Assembly: GCA_905215015.1 (NCBI GenBank) | Contig: CAJMOS010000057.1 | Span: forward strand, 1 to 18,481 | DNA length: 18,481 bases | DNA from: an uncultured bacterium | Lineage (GTDB): Bacteria; Spirochaetota; Spirochaetia; Sphaerochaetales; Sphaerochaetaceae | Reading direction: 5' to 3' | Shown here: positions 8,233 to 15,850 of the stretch, in pieces | Layout of the letters: the number at the start of each line of letters is the position of its first letter | Position numbering within the stretch: the stretch's first letter is position 1 | Notes under the pieces: generated by a model | The model's input: only the letters and a program-made list of their open reading frames with translations | The model's database searches: none | Told to the model about the DNA's origin: nothing | Position numbers and translations under genes: made by a program

Positions 8233-8723
8233 TTCTTCGCCTCCTGCTTCATGTAATTGGCGAGTCCTCCCGCGGAAATCAACGCCTGCATGAATGGGGG
8301 GAAAGGCTCGGCCTGGAAGGTCTTGCCCTGGGTCTCGTCGGTGATGACGCCCTTGTCGAAATCGATCGAGACCACATCTCCGCCTTTCACCACGTCGCAG
8401 GCCTCGGGGCATTCGAGGATCGGCAGGCCGATATTCAGGGCGTTGCGATAAAAGATGCGGGCAAAGGAACGGGCGATGACGCAGGAGATGCCGCTGGCCT
8501 TGATGGCCAACGGGGCATGCTCGCGGCTCGACCCGCAGCCGAAGTTCTTGTCGGCGACGATGATGTCGCCGCTTTTCACGTTGCGAATGAAGCCACGGTC
8601 CAAGTCTTCCATGCAGTGGCTTGCCAGCTCTTTCGGGTCACTGGTATTGAGATACCGCGCCGGGATGATCACATCCGTATCGACATTGTCTCCGTAACGA
8701 AACACATTTCCACGAGCCTGCAT
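8229..8723 (-). CDS. leuD: 3-isopropylmalate dehydratase, small subunit
   Basis: Swivelling small subunit of isopropylmalate isomerase, working with LeuC. It is 164 residues, the length of the short bacterial/archaeal type rather than the roughly 200 of Escherichia coli LeuD. Key motifs are NVDTDVIIPARYL (13-25) and the substrate-loop FGCGSSREHAP (61-71). Its start codon shares one base with the leuC stop (TGATG) and its stop overlaps the leuB start. Confidence 0.96.
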   Translation of the reverse strand: MQARGNVFRYGDNVDTDVIIPARYLNTSDPKELASHCMEDLDRGFIRNVKSGDIIVADKNFGCGSSREHAPLAIKASGISCVIARSFARIFYRNALNIGLPILECPEACDVVKGGDVVSIDFDKGVITDETQGKTFQAEPFPPFMQALISAGGLANYMKQEAKK

Positions 8724-9997
8724 CAGTTCGCCTCCTTCATGAATGCCGCCGGATCGGTCAGGTATCCGGTCACCGCGCTGGCGGCGGCGGTAGCCGGACT
8801 TGCAAGATAGACCTCGCTGGTCACGTCACCCATCCGCCCGACAAAGTTGCGGTTGGTGGTGCTGACCGCTTTCTCCCCGGTTGCCAGGACACCCATATAG
8901 CCACCAAGGCAGGGACCGCAGGTCGGAGTCGAGACAACGCAACCTGCGTCGATGAAGATGTCGAAAAGCCCTTCGTCCATCGCCTGCTTGTAAATCCGCT
9001 GGGTGGCGGGAAGGACGATGCAGCGGACCCACGGGGCGACAGTGCGCCCCTTCAGGATCGCCGCGGCGGCCTCTAGGTCGCTCAGCCTGCCGTTGGTGCA
9101 GGAACCAATGACGCTCTGGTCGATACGGACCTCGCCGATCTGGTCGAACGTCCTGGCGTTCTCCGGCAGATGGGGAAAGCTGACCGTGCTCCTGATTTGG
9201 GACAGGTCGATCTCGTAGGTTGCGGTATAAGGGGCATCCTCGTCGGCCTGGAAAATGACAGGCTCGCGCTTGCAGCGCCCTTCCAGATAGGCGAGCGTCT
9301 TCCCGTCGACCGGGAAGATGCCGTTCTTGGCCCCGGCCTCGATCGCCATGTTGCAGATGGTGAAGCGGTCATCCATCGTCAGATTGGCAACTCCGTCACC
9401 AGTAAATTCCATGCTTTGGTACAGGGCCCCGTCCACACCGATCATGCCGATGATGGAGAGGATCAGGTCCTTGCCGGACACATAGGGCTTGAAGGCGCCA
9501 TGCAGGATGAACCGGATGGCGCTGGGTACCTTGAACCAGTCACGGCCCGTGGCCATGCCGCATGCCATGTCGGTAGACCCGACCCCGGTGGAGAAGGCAC
9601 CCACCGCACCGTAGGTGCAGGTATGGCTGTCAGCCCCGATGATCAGGTCGCCGGCGTTGGTCAGGCCTTGTTCAGGCAGCAGGGCATGCTCCACCCCGGC
9701 CCTTCCGGTTTCCCAATAGTGGGTGATCCGCTGGGCGTAGGCGAACTCGCGCATGCACTTGCACTGGGTCGCCGCCTTGATATCCTTGTTCGGAGCGAAG
9801 TGGTCGGGTACCAGGGCGATCTTGTCCTTGTCAAAGACTTCCGCACGGCCAAATTTCGGAAACTGGCTGACCGCCGGTGCGGTGGTGATATCATTGCCCA
9901 ACACGAGATCCAGGTCTGCCATGACCAATTGTCCGGCATGGACCTCCTTCAGGCCAGCGTGTCTGGCCAGGATTTTTTGCGACATTGTCATTCCCAT
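8723..9997 (-). CDS. leuC: 3-isopropylmalate dehydratase, large subunit
   Basis: Aconitase-type [4Fe-4S] subunit that isomerises 2- to 3-isopropylmalate together with LeuD. The 424 residues match the short LeuC/HacA-type class (about 420) rather than the 466-residue enterobacterial form, which agrees with the short LeuD. Likely cluster cysteines are C300 (GSCTNG) and C360/C363 (TCGPCLGGYMG). GADSHTCTYGAVGAFSTGVGS is also present. Three in-frame ATGs lie at 9997, 9991 and 9985; the first is chosen because GAGGAG is eight bases before it. Only two bases separate it from the leuA stop. Confidence 0.95.
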   Translation of the reverse strand: MGMTMSQKILARHAGLKEVHAGQLVMADLDLVLGNDITTAPAVSQFPKFGRAEVFDKDKIALVPDHFAPNKDIKAATQCKCMREFAYAQRITHYWETGRAGVEHALLPEQGLTNAGDLIIGADSHTCTYGAVGAFSTGVGSTDMACGMATGRDWFKVPSAIRFILHGAFKPYVSGKDLILSIIGMIGVDGALYQSMEFTGDGVANLTMDDRFTICNMAIEAGAKNGIFPVDGKTLAYLEGRCKREPVIFQADEDAPYTATYEIDLSQIRSTVSFPHLPENARTFDQIGEVRIDQSVIGSCTNGRLSDLEAAAAILKGRTVAPWVRCIVLPATQRIYKQAMDEGLFDIFIDAGCVVSTPTCGPCLGGYMGVLATGEKAVSTTNRNFVGRMGDVTSEVYLASPATAAASAVTGYLTDPAAFMKEAN

Positions 9998-9999
9998 AT

Positions 10000-11610
10000 T
10001 CAGTTCTCCTCGGAATCCTTGTCCGTGTGGCCGATCAGCATGTCGTTGGACGCATCGATCTTGTATGCCGACATCCCTACTCCGCTCGGCTCGACTTCCT
10101 CGTCCAGCATCAGGTTGATCGCGCTGACGCAGGAGAGAATGGACGCCTCGATAATATCGGTCGACACGCCACGGCCACGGTAGAAGCCCCTGCCGTCGGA
10201 AATCTTGACCAACGCCTCGCCTTGGGCGTCCCGGTGCTCGGTGACCGCCTGGACACTGTAGTCTTCAAGGCTGAAAGGATGACGGACAATCTTCTCGATG
10301 GCGCGGAGCGCTGAGTAGATTGGACCGGTTCCATAGGCGACTCCGGTGACGTTCTTGCCGTTCTTGGCAAGGGTGACACAGGCCATGCTGTTGATCGTGT
10401 TGCCACTGGAAACGGTGTAGGAAACCAGTTTCCAGACATTCTCGCGCTTGCTCGGCCTGCTTTCCATCAGGGCGATCAGGTCCGCATCGGTGATGCTCTT
10501 CTTCTTGTCCGCCAGGTTCTTGAAGGACTCGAAGATCGCAGGCATCTCGCTGTCGGTGATGTGCTTGTAGCCAATCTCCTCCAAATGACTGCGCAGGGCG
10601 TGGGCGCCGCTGTGCTTTCCGAGAACCAGGCTGGTCTTCTGGACACCGACCGACTCGGGTGTCAGGATCTCGTAGGTGCGGCTGTTGGCCATCATGCCAT
10701 GCTGGTGGATGCCGCTCTCATGGGCGAAGGCGTTGGTGCCGACAATCGCCTTGCTCGGACTGATCTTGACACCAGTGATGGTCGAGAGGAGCCTGGCGGC
10801 AGGATAGATCTGCTGGGTGACGATACCGGTCTCATATGGGTACTCGTCGTGACGGGTCTTCATCTCCATGACCACTTCCTCGATGGCGGCGTTGCCTGCC
10901 CTCTCTCCGATACCGCAGACGCAACCTTCTACCTGACGGGCTCCAGCCTCGATCGAGGCCAGCGTATTGGCAACCGCCATGCCCAAGTCGTTATGGCAGT
11001 GGGTGGAAAGCACCACCTGGTCGGCACCCGGAACCTTCTCCAGGACGGTGCCGAACATCTCCTTCATGTCCTTCGGAGTGGCGTATCCGACCGTATCGGG
11101 CAGGTTGATGGTGGTGGCTCCCGCCTTGATGGCGGTTTCTACGGCCCGACACAGGTATTCAAGGTCGGTACGGGTCGCGTCCTCGCAGGAAAACTCGACG
11201 TCCGGACAATAGCGACGGGCATAGGTGACCGCCATCCTGATCTGGTCCAGAGCCTGCTCGCGGCTCATCTTCAGCTTGTACTGCAGGTGCAGGTCACTGG
11301 TGGCGAGGAAGGTATGGATGCGTGGATGCTCCGCCTCCTTGACCGCATTCCAGGCGGCATCGATGTCCTTGACCAGCGCTCGGGAAAGGGACGCTACCGT
11401 CACGTCCCCCATCACCTTGCTGATCTGGTGGACCGACTCGAAGTCCCCAGGAGAGGCGATTGCGAAACCTGCCTCGATGATGTCGACGCCCAAAGCCTTC
11501 AACTGGGCGGCCATTCTCAGCTTCTCCTCCAGGTTCATGCTGTACCCTGGAGCTTGCTCGCCGTCGCGCAGCGTCGTGTCGAAAATCCAGACTCTTGAAT
11601 TGTCTGCCAT
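10000..11610 (-). CDS. leuA: 2-isopropylmalate synthase
   Basis: Condenses acetyl-CoA with 2-ketoisovalerate, the committed step to leucine. From the ATG at 11610 (MADNSRVWIFDTTLRDGEQAPG) it has 536 residues. The TIM-barrel carries FDTTLRDGEQAPG (metal Asp11), STHCHNDLG (His204, His206), GIGERAGNAA and HESGIHQHGMM. The C-terminal third (about 400-525) is the LeuA dimer/allosteric domain, so leucine feedback inhibition is expected. Citramalate synthase is a close relative that cannot be fully excluded, but the leuCDB context favours LeuA. AAAGGAG lies six bases before this ATG. The frame stays open upstream to a second well-placed start at 11715, which would add 35 residues. It is first in the operon and preceded by an apparent attenuator leader. 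Confidence 0.93.
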   Translation of the reverse strand: MADNSRVWIFDTTLRDGEQAPGYSMNLEEKLRMAAQLKALGVDIIEAGFAIASPGDFESVHQISKVMGDVTVASLSRALVKDIDAAWNAVKEAEHPRIHTFLATSDLHLQYKLKMSREQALDQIRMAVTYARRYCPDVEFSCEDATRTDLEYLCRAVETAIKAGATTINLPDTVGYATPKDMKEMFGTVLEKVPGADQVVLSTHCHNDLGMAVANTLASIEAGARQVEGCVCGIGERAGNAAIEEVVMEMKTRHDEYPYETGIVTQQIYPAARLLSTITGVKISPSKAIVGTNAFAHESGIHQHGMMANSRTYEILTPESVGVQKTSLVLGKHSGAHALRSHLEEIGYKHITDSEMPAIFESFKNLADKKKSITDADLIALMESRPSKRENVWKLVSYTVSSGNTINSMACVTLAKNGKNVTGVAYGTGPIYSALRAIEKIVRHPFSLEDYSVQAVTEHRDAQGEALVKISDGRGFYRGRGVSTDIIEASILSCVSAINLMLDEEVEPSGVGMSAYKIDASNDMLIGHTDKDSEEN

Positions 11611-11647
11611 ACCATACTCCTTTCCCGTGCCGGGATATGCTGATACG

Positions 11648-11860
11648 GAGGAACCGGCATAGTTCCGGCCCCTCAAGTGTTTCATGGTTGGTGTGTGTGG
11701 TGTTTCAGTCCGCATCCTCATTCCTCCAGGCGATTGTGGTTCTACGACTTCCCGTCACCCGTTGGAATGTCTCTTCTCAGCGAGTGACGGACGTAAGGAG
11801 GAGGGATAGGGAACATGCGTAAGGAATATCCGTCCTGTGGTACATACCCTGTTCCTCCTC
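11648..11860 (-). promoter_or_regulatory. Structured leuA leader (probable leucine attenuator)
   Basis: Untranslated leader between the likely promoter and leuA. In order on the minus strand: the leuL ribosome binding site GAGGAGG (11860-11854), complementary to CCTCCTC inside the Leu codons (11804-11798); a 10-bp hairpin CCGTCACTCG/CGGGTGACGG (11790-11781 with 11761-11752, one wobble) whose 5' arm is the end of leuL; and a 10-bp hairpin GAGGGGCCGG/CCGGTTCCTC (11674-11665 with 11657-11648, two G-U pairs). A small TCCCG-GCA-CGGGA hairpin (11635-11623) then abuts the leuA ribosome binding site. No T-run follows any of them. A leader peptide plus mutually exclusive structures fits attenuation; the exact mechanism is inferred. 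Confidence 0.62.
11777..11845 (-). CDS. leuL: Leucine leader peptide
   Basis: A 22-codon ORF. It starts at the ATG at 11845, eight bases after a perfect GAGGAGG (11860-11854), and ends at the TGA at 11779-11777. The peptide begins MYHRTDIPYAC and contains SLSLLL at residues 12-17, so four of its 22 codons are leucine (CTA, CTC, CTC, CTT), three in a row. It lies about 33 nt after the predicted transcription start and upstream of leuA. Its last codons form the 5' arm of the following hairpin, as in amino acid attenuators, where stalling at the control codons decides which structure forms. The strong Shine-Dalgarno, Leu run and position support it; expression is not proven. Confidence 0.68.
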   Translation of the reverse strand: MYHRTDIPYACSLSLLLTSVTR

Positions 11861-11884
11861 AAAGGCTGAAAGATGCTTGTAGTT

Positions 11885-11914
11885 GTATTAGCAAGTTGCT
11901 CGCTTCTCTGTCAA
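11885..11914 (-). promoter_or_regulatory. Probable promoter of the leu operon
   Basis: On the minus strand a perfect TTGACA (11914-11909) is followed after 18 bp by TAATAC (11890-11885), a weaker -10. Start of transcription would be near 11878, just upstream of leuL, giving a leader of about 270 nt before leuA. The -35 is strong and the -10 poor. Confidence 0.5.
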
Positions 11915-11950
11915 GCGAAAGGGAATGGAGGAATCAATGGGGTCAAGCTA

Positions 11951-11979
11951 TGGCAAAATCGTGCGCAATCTCCTATGAT
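11951..11979 (+). promoter_or_regulatory. Possible promoter of the response regulator/kinase pair
   Basis: TGGCAA (11951-11956) and TATGAT (11974-11979) are 17 bp apart on the + strand. A start near 11986 would leave a short leader that includes AAGGAG (11991-11996), ten bases before the ATG at 12007. It lies in the 396-bp divergent region shared with the leu leader, which otherwise holds no + strand gene that I can support. The -35 match is weak. Confidence 0.33.
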
Positions 11980-12006
11980 GAAGGCCATGCAAGGAGCAAA
12001 GACCGA

Positions 12007-12777
12007 ATGAGTTATACGGTGGTTCTGGTAGAAGATGAGAAGATTGTGCGTGATGAACTGGTTGCGAGCATCAACTGGGACAAATTGGGCTTGCATCTGG
12101 TAGGAGCTGCCGGTGACGGACTTGAAGGCGAGGCGATGATCAAGAAACTGGAACCCGATATCGTCATTACCGATATCAGGCTTCCGGGCATCGACGGCCT
12201 GGAAATGCTGGGCCGTTGCTCGGTCGACCACGCGGTGATCCTGAGCGGCCACACCGACTTTTCCTACATGAAGACTGCCATCCGGCTCGGCGTATTCGAT
12301 TACCTGCTCAAGCCGGTTGACGACGACGAGCTGGAGCAGACCCTGTTCAAGCTGGTACAGCGCATCAAGGAAGAGGACAGCGACTATGAGCGGCTGAAGA
12401 AGACCCGCACGCCCAGCGGCACCGAGCTGATCGCCCTGCCCCATGCGGTCAACAACCACGTGGTGGACAACGCCATCGGCTTCATCGCCACCAACTATGG
12501 CAAGCCGGTCGGGCTTCAGGAGGCGGCACAGTTCCTCGGACTCTCGGAAAGCCACCTGTCCCGCCTGTTCAAGGAGGTGACCGGCCTGAACTTCCTGCAA
12601 TACCTGAACGCATGGAGAATCAATAAGAGCGTCGACCTGATGAAGGACCCGAAGCTCAACATCGGCGAGATTGCCACCCAGTGCGGCTTCCCCACCCCGG
12701 GATACTTCGCCAAGATTTTCAAGCGTTTCTCTGGTGTCACGCCGACCCAGTACCGGGATGAACACTCCGCATTCTGA
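12007..12777 (+). CDS. YesN-type response regulator (receiver + AraC-type DNA-binding domain)
   Basis: 256 residues from the ATG at 12007, chosen because MSYTVVLVEDEKIVRDEL is the normal start of a receiver domain and AAGGAG lies upstream; the longer frame is not protein-like. The receiver (about 1-120) has the acidic pair in VEDE (9-11), phospho-acceptor Asp56 in ITDIRLPG, ILSGHTDF and LLKPVD. After a linker, an AraC/XylS domain (about 150-256) with two helix-turn-helices is clear: LQEAAQFLGLSESHLSRLFKE and IGEIATQCGFPTPGYFAKIFK...TPTQYR. Such regulators typically control carbohydrate uptake and use. Its stop overlaps the kinase start (TGATG), so the two are coupled partners. Confidence 0.93.
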   Translation: MSYTVVLVEDEKIVRDELVASINWDKLGLHLVGAAGDGLEGEAMIKKLEPDIVITDIRLPGIDGLEMLGRCSVDHAVILSGHTDFSYMKTAIRLGVFDYLLKPVDDDELEQTLFKLVQRIKEEDSDYERLKKTRTPSGTELIALPHAVNNHVVDNAIGFIATNYGKPVGLQEAAQFLGLSESHLSRLFKEVTGLNFLQYLNAWRINKSVDLMKDPKLNIGEIATQCGFPTPGYFAKIFKRFSGVTPTQYRDEHSAF

Positions 12778-14531
12778 TGGGAAAACGCACGACCACCCTC
12801 TTCCGGCTGCTTTTGACCGCCTTTCTGGTCGTCATGCTGCTGCCGGTCGGGGTTTTGCTCGCCAGTTACCATCTCTGGGGCAACCAGAATCTGGTGCGCA
12901 GTCTCCAGGGACAGGTCCAGATTGCCACGGAGCGTGACGCGCAACAGATTTCCAGTGTCCTTGACGCCTTTCGGCATGACGCCTACCTGCTTTCCACCAA
13001 CCCGGACACCATCCGTATTCTCGAGAAAGACCCCCAGCAAATCAGCGGAGAGGAAAGCAGGAACATCTATGCGCAGATGTTCCTCACCATGCGCAGCGAA
13101 AGCAGTTCCGCCATCGCCACCATTGTCAGCAACAGCGGCAATGTCCGCCTTTCCACCCATGAGTTCCCCAGCGACTACGACCTGCGATTCCATACCAATG
13201 GCTGGGACCTGGACAATGTCCTATCCCAGATGGAAAACCGTTCCCAGACGGCGAGCATGATCTCCATTCGGGGCAGACAGGCATCGAACACCGGGGAACC
13301 GATCATCGCGACCATCATCCGACGTGTGTACAACGCAGAGGGAAAGAACCTGGGGTACGTGATTGTCGAGGTGACCAACGAAGCTTTCTCCGGCAAGCTG
13401 AACCGGAACTCGATGCTGATCGACGAAATCCTGATTGACCGTGACGCATTCTACGCCCGCAGCATCCTGCATCCCACCATCTCCGGCGGGTTTGACCGGT
13501 TTCCTGCCTTGAACGCGAAAATGGAACTGGCGCCTCACTCCTATGTGGCCAACGACTCGGTGGTCAACATCAGCCCGCTTGCCGGGACCGACCTGCTGGT
13601 GGCAGGCACCATCAGCGCCACACCCTATCAGAACAACATGCAACGCTGGCTTCTGGTAGTGGCGATCTCCATCATCGTCGGCAGCGGCCTCGCCATCCTG
13701 GTCGCCATGGCGTTCACCCGTTCGGTCGACCAGCCAATCAAGAGCCTGGTCGCGTCGATGCGGGATGTCGAGCAGGGCAACATGAAGCCGACTGCGGGCC
13801 GAACCAACATCAAGGAAATCAAGGAACTCGACGCATCCTTCAACCGGATGGTCGGGCAGATCACCAATCTGCTGCAATTGACCAGGGAGGAAGAGTCCAA
13901 GGTGGTCGAAGCCGAACGCAAGGCGCTCGAAAGCCAGATGAACCCTCATTTCCTCTTCAACACCCTGAACACCATCAAGGCGCTTGCCCGCATGCATCAC
14001 GAGGACCAAATCTACCAAATCACCTTGAAACTGGGAAAACTGCTGCGCAGCACGGTGGACAACCACGAAAGCGAATGTTCCATCGCCGAGAGCATCGACC
14101 TGATCGAGAGCTACCTGACCATCCAGGGCATCCGCTTCGGCGAGAAGCTCCACACCGACATTTCGGTGCAGGATTCGACCCGTGACTGCATGACCCCCAA
14201 GCTGATCATCCAGCCGATGGTGGAGAACGTCATCGTCCATGGACTGGAACCCAAGGCGGGCGACTGGCATATCTCCATCAAGGTCACGGAATCGGAGGGG
14301 ATGCTTACGATCGTCGTCTCTGACGACGGCATAGGCTTCGACCGCTCAAGTCTTCCCTCCAATCTGGATGACTTGGAAGGGAGCTCCCATGTGGGCGTCT
14401 ACAACGCCTACCGTCGGATCAAGATGCGCTTTGGGGACAAGGCCCTGTTCACCATCGACAGCACGGTGGGAGCAGGCACCACCATCACGATGCGGATGCC
14501 TGCCATCCACCAGTCGGGAAACGAAGCGTGA
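12777..14531 (+). CDS. YesM-type membrane sensor histidine kinase
   Basis: 584 residues. One membrane segment at about 9-30 and another at about 292-315 (WLLVVAISIIVGSGLAILVA) bracket an extracytoplasmic domain of some 260 residues with a Cache-like look. A HAMP linker follows (FTRSVDQPIKSLVASMRDVEQGN). The His_kinase-type domain has LESQMNPHFLFNTLNTIKAL with phospho-accepting His391. The ATPase domain has PMVENVIVHGLEP (Asn484), DDGIGFD (from 516) and HVGVYNAYRRIKMRFG. This arrangement is the YesM/LytS-like class that pairs with YesN regulators, here encoded immediately upstream. Its stop codon directly abuts the stop of the convergent binding-protein gene, with no bases between. Confidence 0.93.
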   Translation: MGKRTTTLFRLLLTAFLVVMLLPVGVLLASYHLWGNQNLVRSLQGQVQIATERDAQQISSVLDAFRHDAYLLSTNPDTIRILEKDPQQISGEESRNIYAQMFLTMRSESSSAIATIVSNSGNVRLSTHEFPSDYDLRFHTNGWDLDNVLSQMENRSQTASMISIRGRQASNTGEPIIATIIRRVYNAEGKNLGYVIVEVTNEAFSGKLNRNSMLIDEILIDRDAFYARSILHPTISGGFDRFPALNAKMELAPHSYVANDSVVNISPLAGTDLLVAGTISATPYQNNMQRWLLVVAISIIVGSGLAILVAMAFTRSVDQPIKSLVASMRDVEQGNMKPTAGRTNIKEIKELDASFNRMVGQITNLLQLTREEESKVVEAERKALESQMNPHFLFNTLNTIKALARMHHEDQIYQITLKLGKLLRSTVDNHESECSIAESIDLIESYLTIQGIRFGEKLHTDISVQDSTRDCMTPKLIIQPMVENVIVHGLEPKAGDWHISIKVTESEGMLTIVVSDDGIGFDRSSLPSNLDDLEGSSHVGVYNAYRRIKMRFGDKALFTIDSTVGAGTTITMRMPAIHQSGNEA

Positions 14532-15848
14532 TTACCGGAGCCCCTCGTCGATGAGCTCCTGCGCGGCGCTTTTCAAGGTCTGGTAGGCTTTGGAGGGTTC
14601 CACACCCTCAAGCATGACGCGCTCCACCGCGCGAGCGATCAAGTCCTGCATGGCGCTGGAGACCGGCCCCGAATAGGCGGGCTTGCTTGTCGCCATATCA
14701 TCGATGAAGACCTGATGGTAAGGCACCACCTCCAAGGATGGAGAATCCAGCATCAACTTGGTAGGCATCAGCAGCCCTGTCTCGGCAAGGTACTCCTCAC
14801 TGTGATGGAGCAGGAAGCCAATGAAATTCCACGCGGCCTCGCGCGTTGCATCCGAGGCGCCAGCACCGACCATCAGATAATGGGCGTAGGTACAGGCGGA
14901 GACATGGCTGACGGCATGCTCGAACTGGGGGAAAGGCACAACCATCCACTCTCCTTTCAGAAAAAACGCGTTCTCTGCCTTGGCCATGCGATGCTCCTGG
15001 TAGATGCCGCTCAGGGCCATGGCGGCGGTGGCGTCATCCCCTGCGAAACAGAAACGGGCGTTCCGATAGGTGGGAGAACCAAGGTTCAGCCCATGAGGGC
15101 CCCACTGTTGCATGAAGGAAAGCAGCCGCACCCATGCGTCCTCTCCCACAATCGCCTCTTTTCCGTCCCTGCTGAGCAGGCTTCCTCCCAGCTGTTCCAC
15201 CATGGGTACCAGAAAATTCAGATAATAGGGATAGCGGAAATCAAATCCACGCCGCTTCAGCACCGACCCATCCCGCACCACCATCATCTCGGAAAGCCGT
15301 ACCACGTCCTCCCAAGTGCGGGGATATTCCTTCTCCGCGTCAAGGCCGACCTCTTTGAACCGTTGCTTGTTCAGGTACAGGCACCAGTTGGTATATTCCA
15401 GCGGCATGCCGTATATCTCGGAGCCGATGGTGACAGGGTCGAACACCCCGTCCACATAGGTGGAACGGAGCTCTCCAAGGGAGGAATATCCCACCGCCTC
15501 GGGATTCAGAGGCGCTACGTACCCCTTGGCCAGCAAAGGCCCAATCGCCTCCAAGGGCAGGTTGAAAACGTCGGGACCTTTCCCCGCCGCGAAAGCCCGG
15601 GGAATCAGGTCGAGCATCTCGCTGGTCGACTTGACCACCCGCTCGATATGGACATTCGGATGCAGTTTCTCGAACTGCCCGATCAGCCGCTCCTCCAGAG
15701 CCGTCCGCGCATCGTCCTCATGGGTCCAATAGACCACCGTGACTGATTCTACCGCCTCCCGGACATTGCTCGCCGCAAAGCATACGGCAAAAACGAGGAG
15801 GACGATCAGACAGGAAAAGGTAATCAGGATTTCACTGCGCCGTCTCAT
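14532..15848 (-). CDS. Orphan extracytoplasmic sugar-binding protein (ABC family 1 type)
   Basis: 438 residues from the ATG at 15848. An N-terminal hydrophobic segment (about 6-25, ILITFSCLIVLLVFAVCFAA) serves as signal peptide or anchor. Its Cys is preceded by FAV, a poor lipobox, so a lipoprotein is doubtful. The mature part resembles family 1 solute-binding proteins: VVYWTHEDDARTALEERLIGQFEKLHPNVHIE, AFAAGKGPDVFNLPLEAIGPLLAKGYVAPLN, YGMPLEYTNWCLYLNKQRFKEVGL, TWEDVVRL and AAMALSGIYQEH. No permease or ATPase genes lie in the window, so it is not part of an obvious transport operon. It converges on the YesM/YesN pair with zero spacing, which suggests a sensory partner or a distantly encoded transporter. 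The ATG lacks a Shine-Dalgarno and sits seven bases after a -10-like box. Confidence 0.85.
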   Translation of the reverse strand: MRRRSEILITFSCLIVLLVFAVCFAASNVREAVESVTVVYWTHEDDARTALEERLIGQFEKLHPNVHIERVVKSTSEMLDLIPRAFAAGKGPDVFNLPLEAIGPLLAKGYVAPLNPEAVGYSSLGELRSTYVDGVFDPVTIGSEIYGMPLEYTNWCLYLNKQRFKEVGLDAEKEYPRTWEDVVRLSEMMVVRDGSVLKRRGFDFRYPYYLNFLVPMVEQLGGSLLSRDGKEAIVGEDAWVRLLSFMQQWGPHGLNLGSPTYRNARFCFAGDDATAAMALSGIYQEHRMAKAENAFFLKGEWMVVPFPQFEHAVSHVSACTYAHYLMVGAGASDATREAAWNFIGFLLHHSEEYLAETGLLMPTKLMLDSPSLEVVPYHQVFIDDMATSKPAYSGPVSSAMQDLIARAVERVMLEGVEPSKAYQTLKSAAQELIDEGLR

Positions 15849-15850
15849 GG

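Noticed and set aside
7219..8256. Plus-strand frame opposite leuB
   Set aside because: Same reasoning: antisense to a conserved enzyme with no ribosome binding site or family match.
11777..11782. CTGAGA in the leu leader as part of a TPP riboswitch
   Set aside because: The second conserved TPP block (GAACCTGA and its partners) is absent and the neighbouring genes are leucine genes.
11617..11878. T-box riboswitch in the leu leader
   Set aside because: No TGGNACCGCG antiterminator bulge or AG-bulge was found, and there is no terminator with a U-run.
15775..15848. Lipoprotein signal in the sugar-binding protein
   Set aside because: The residues before the Cys (FAV) do not fit the lipobox, so I kept it as a signal peptide or membrane anchor only.
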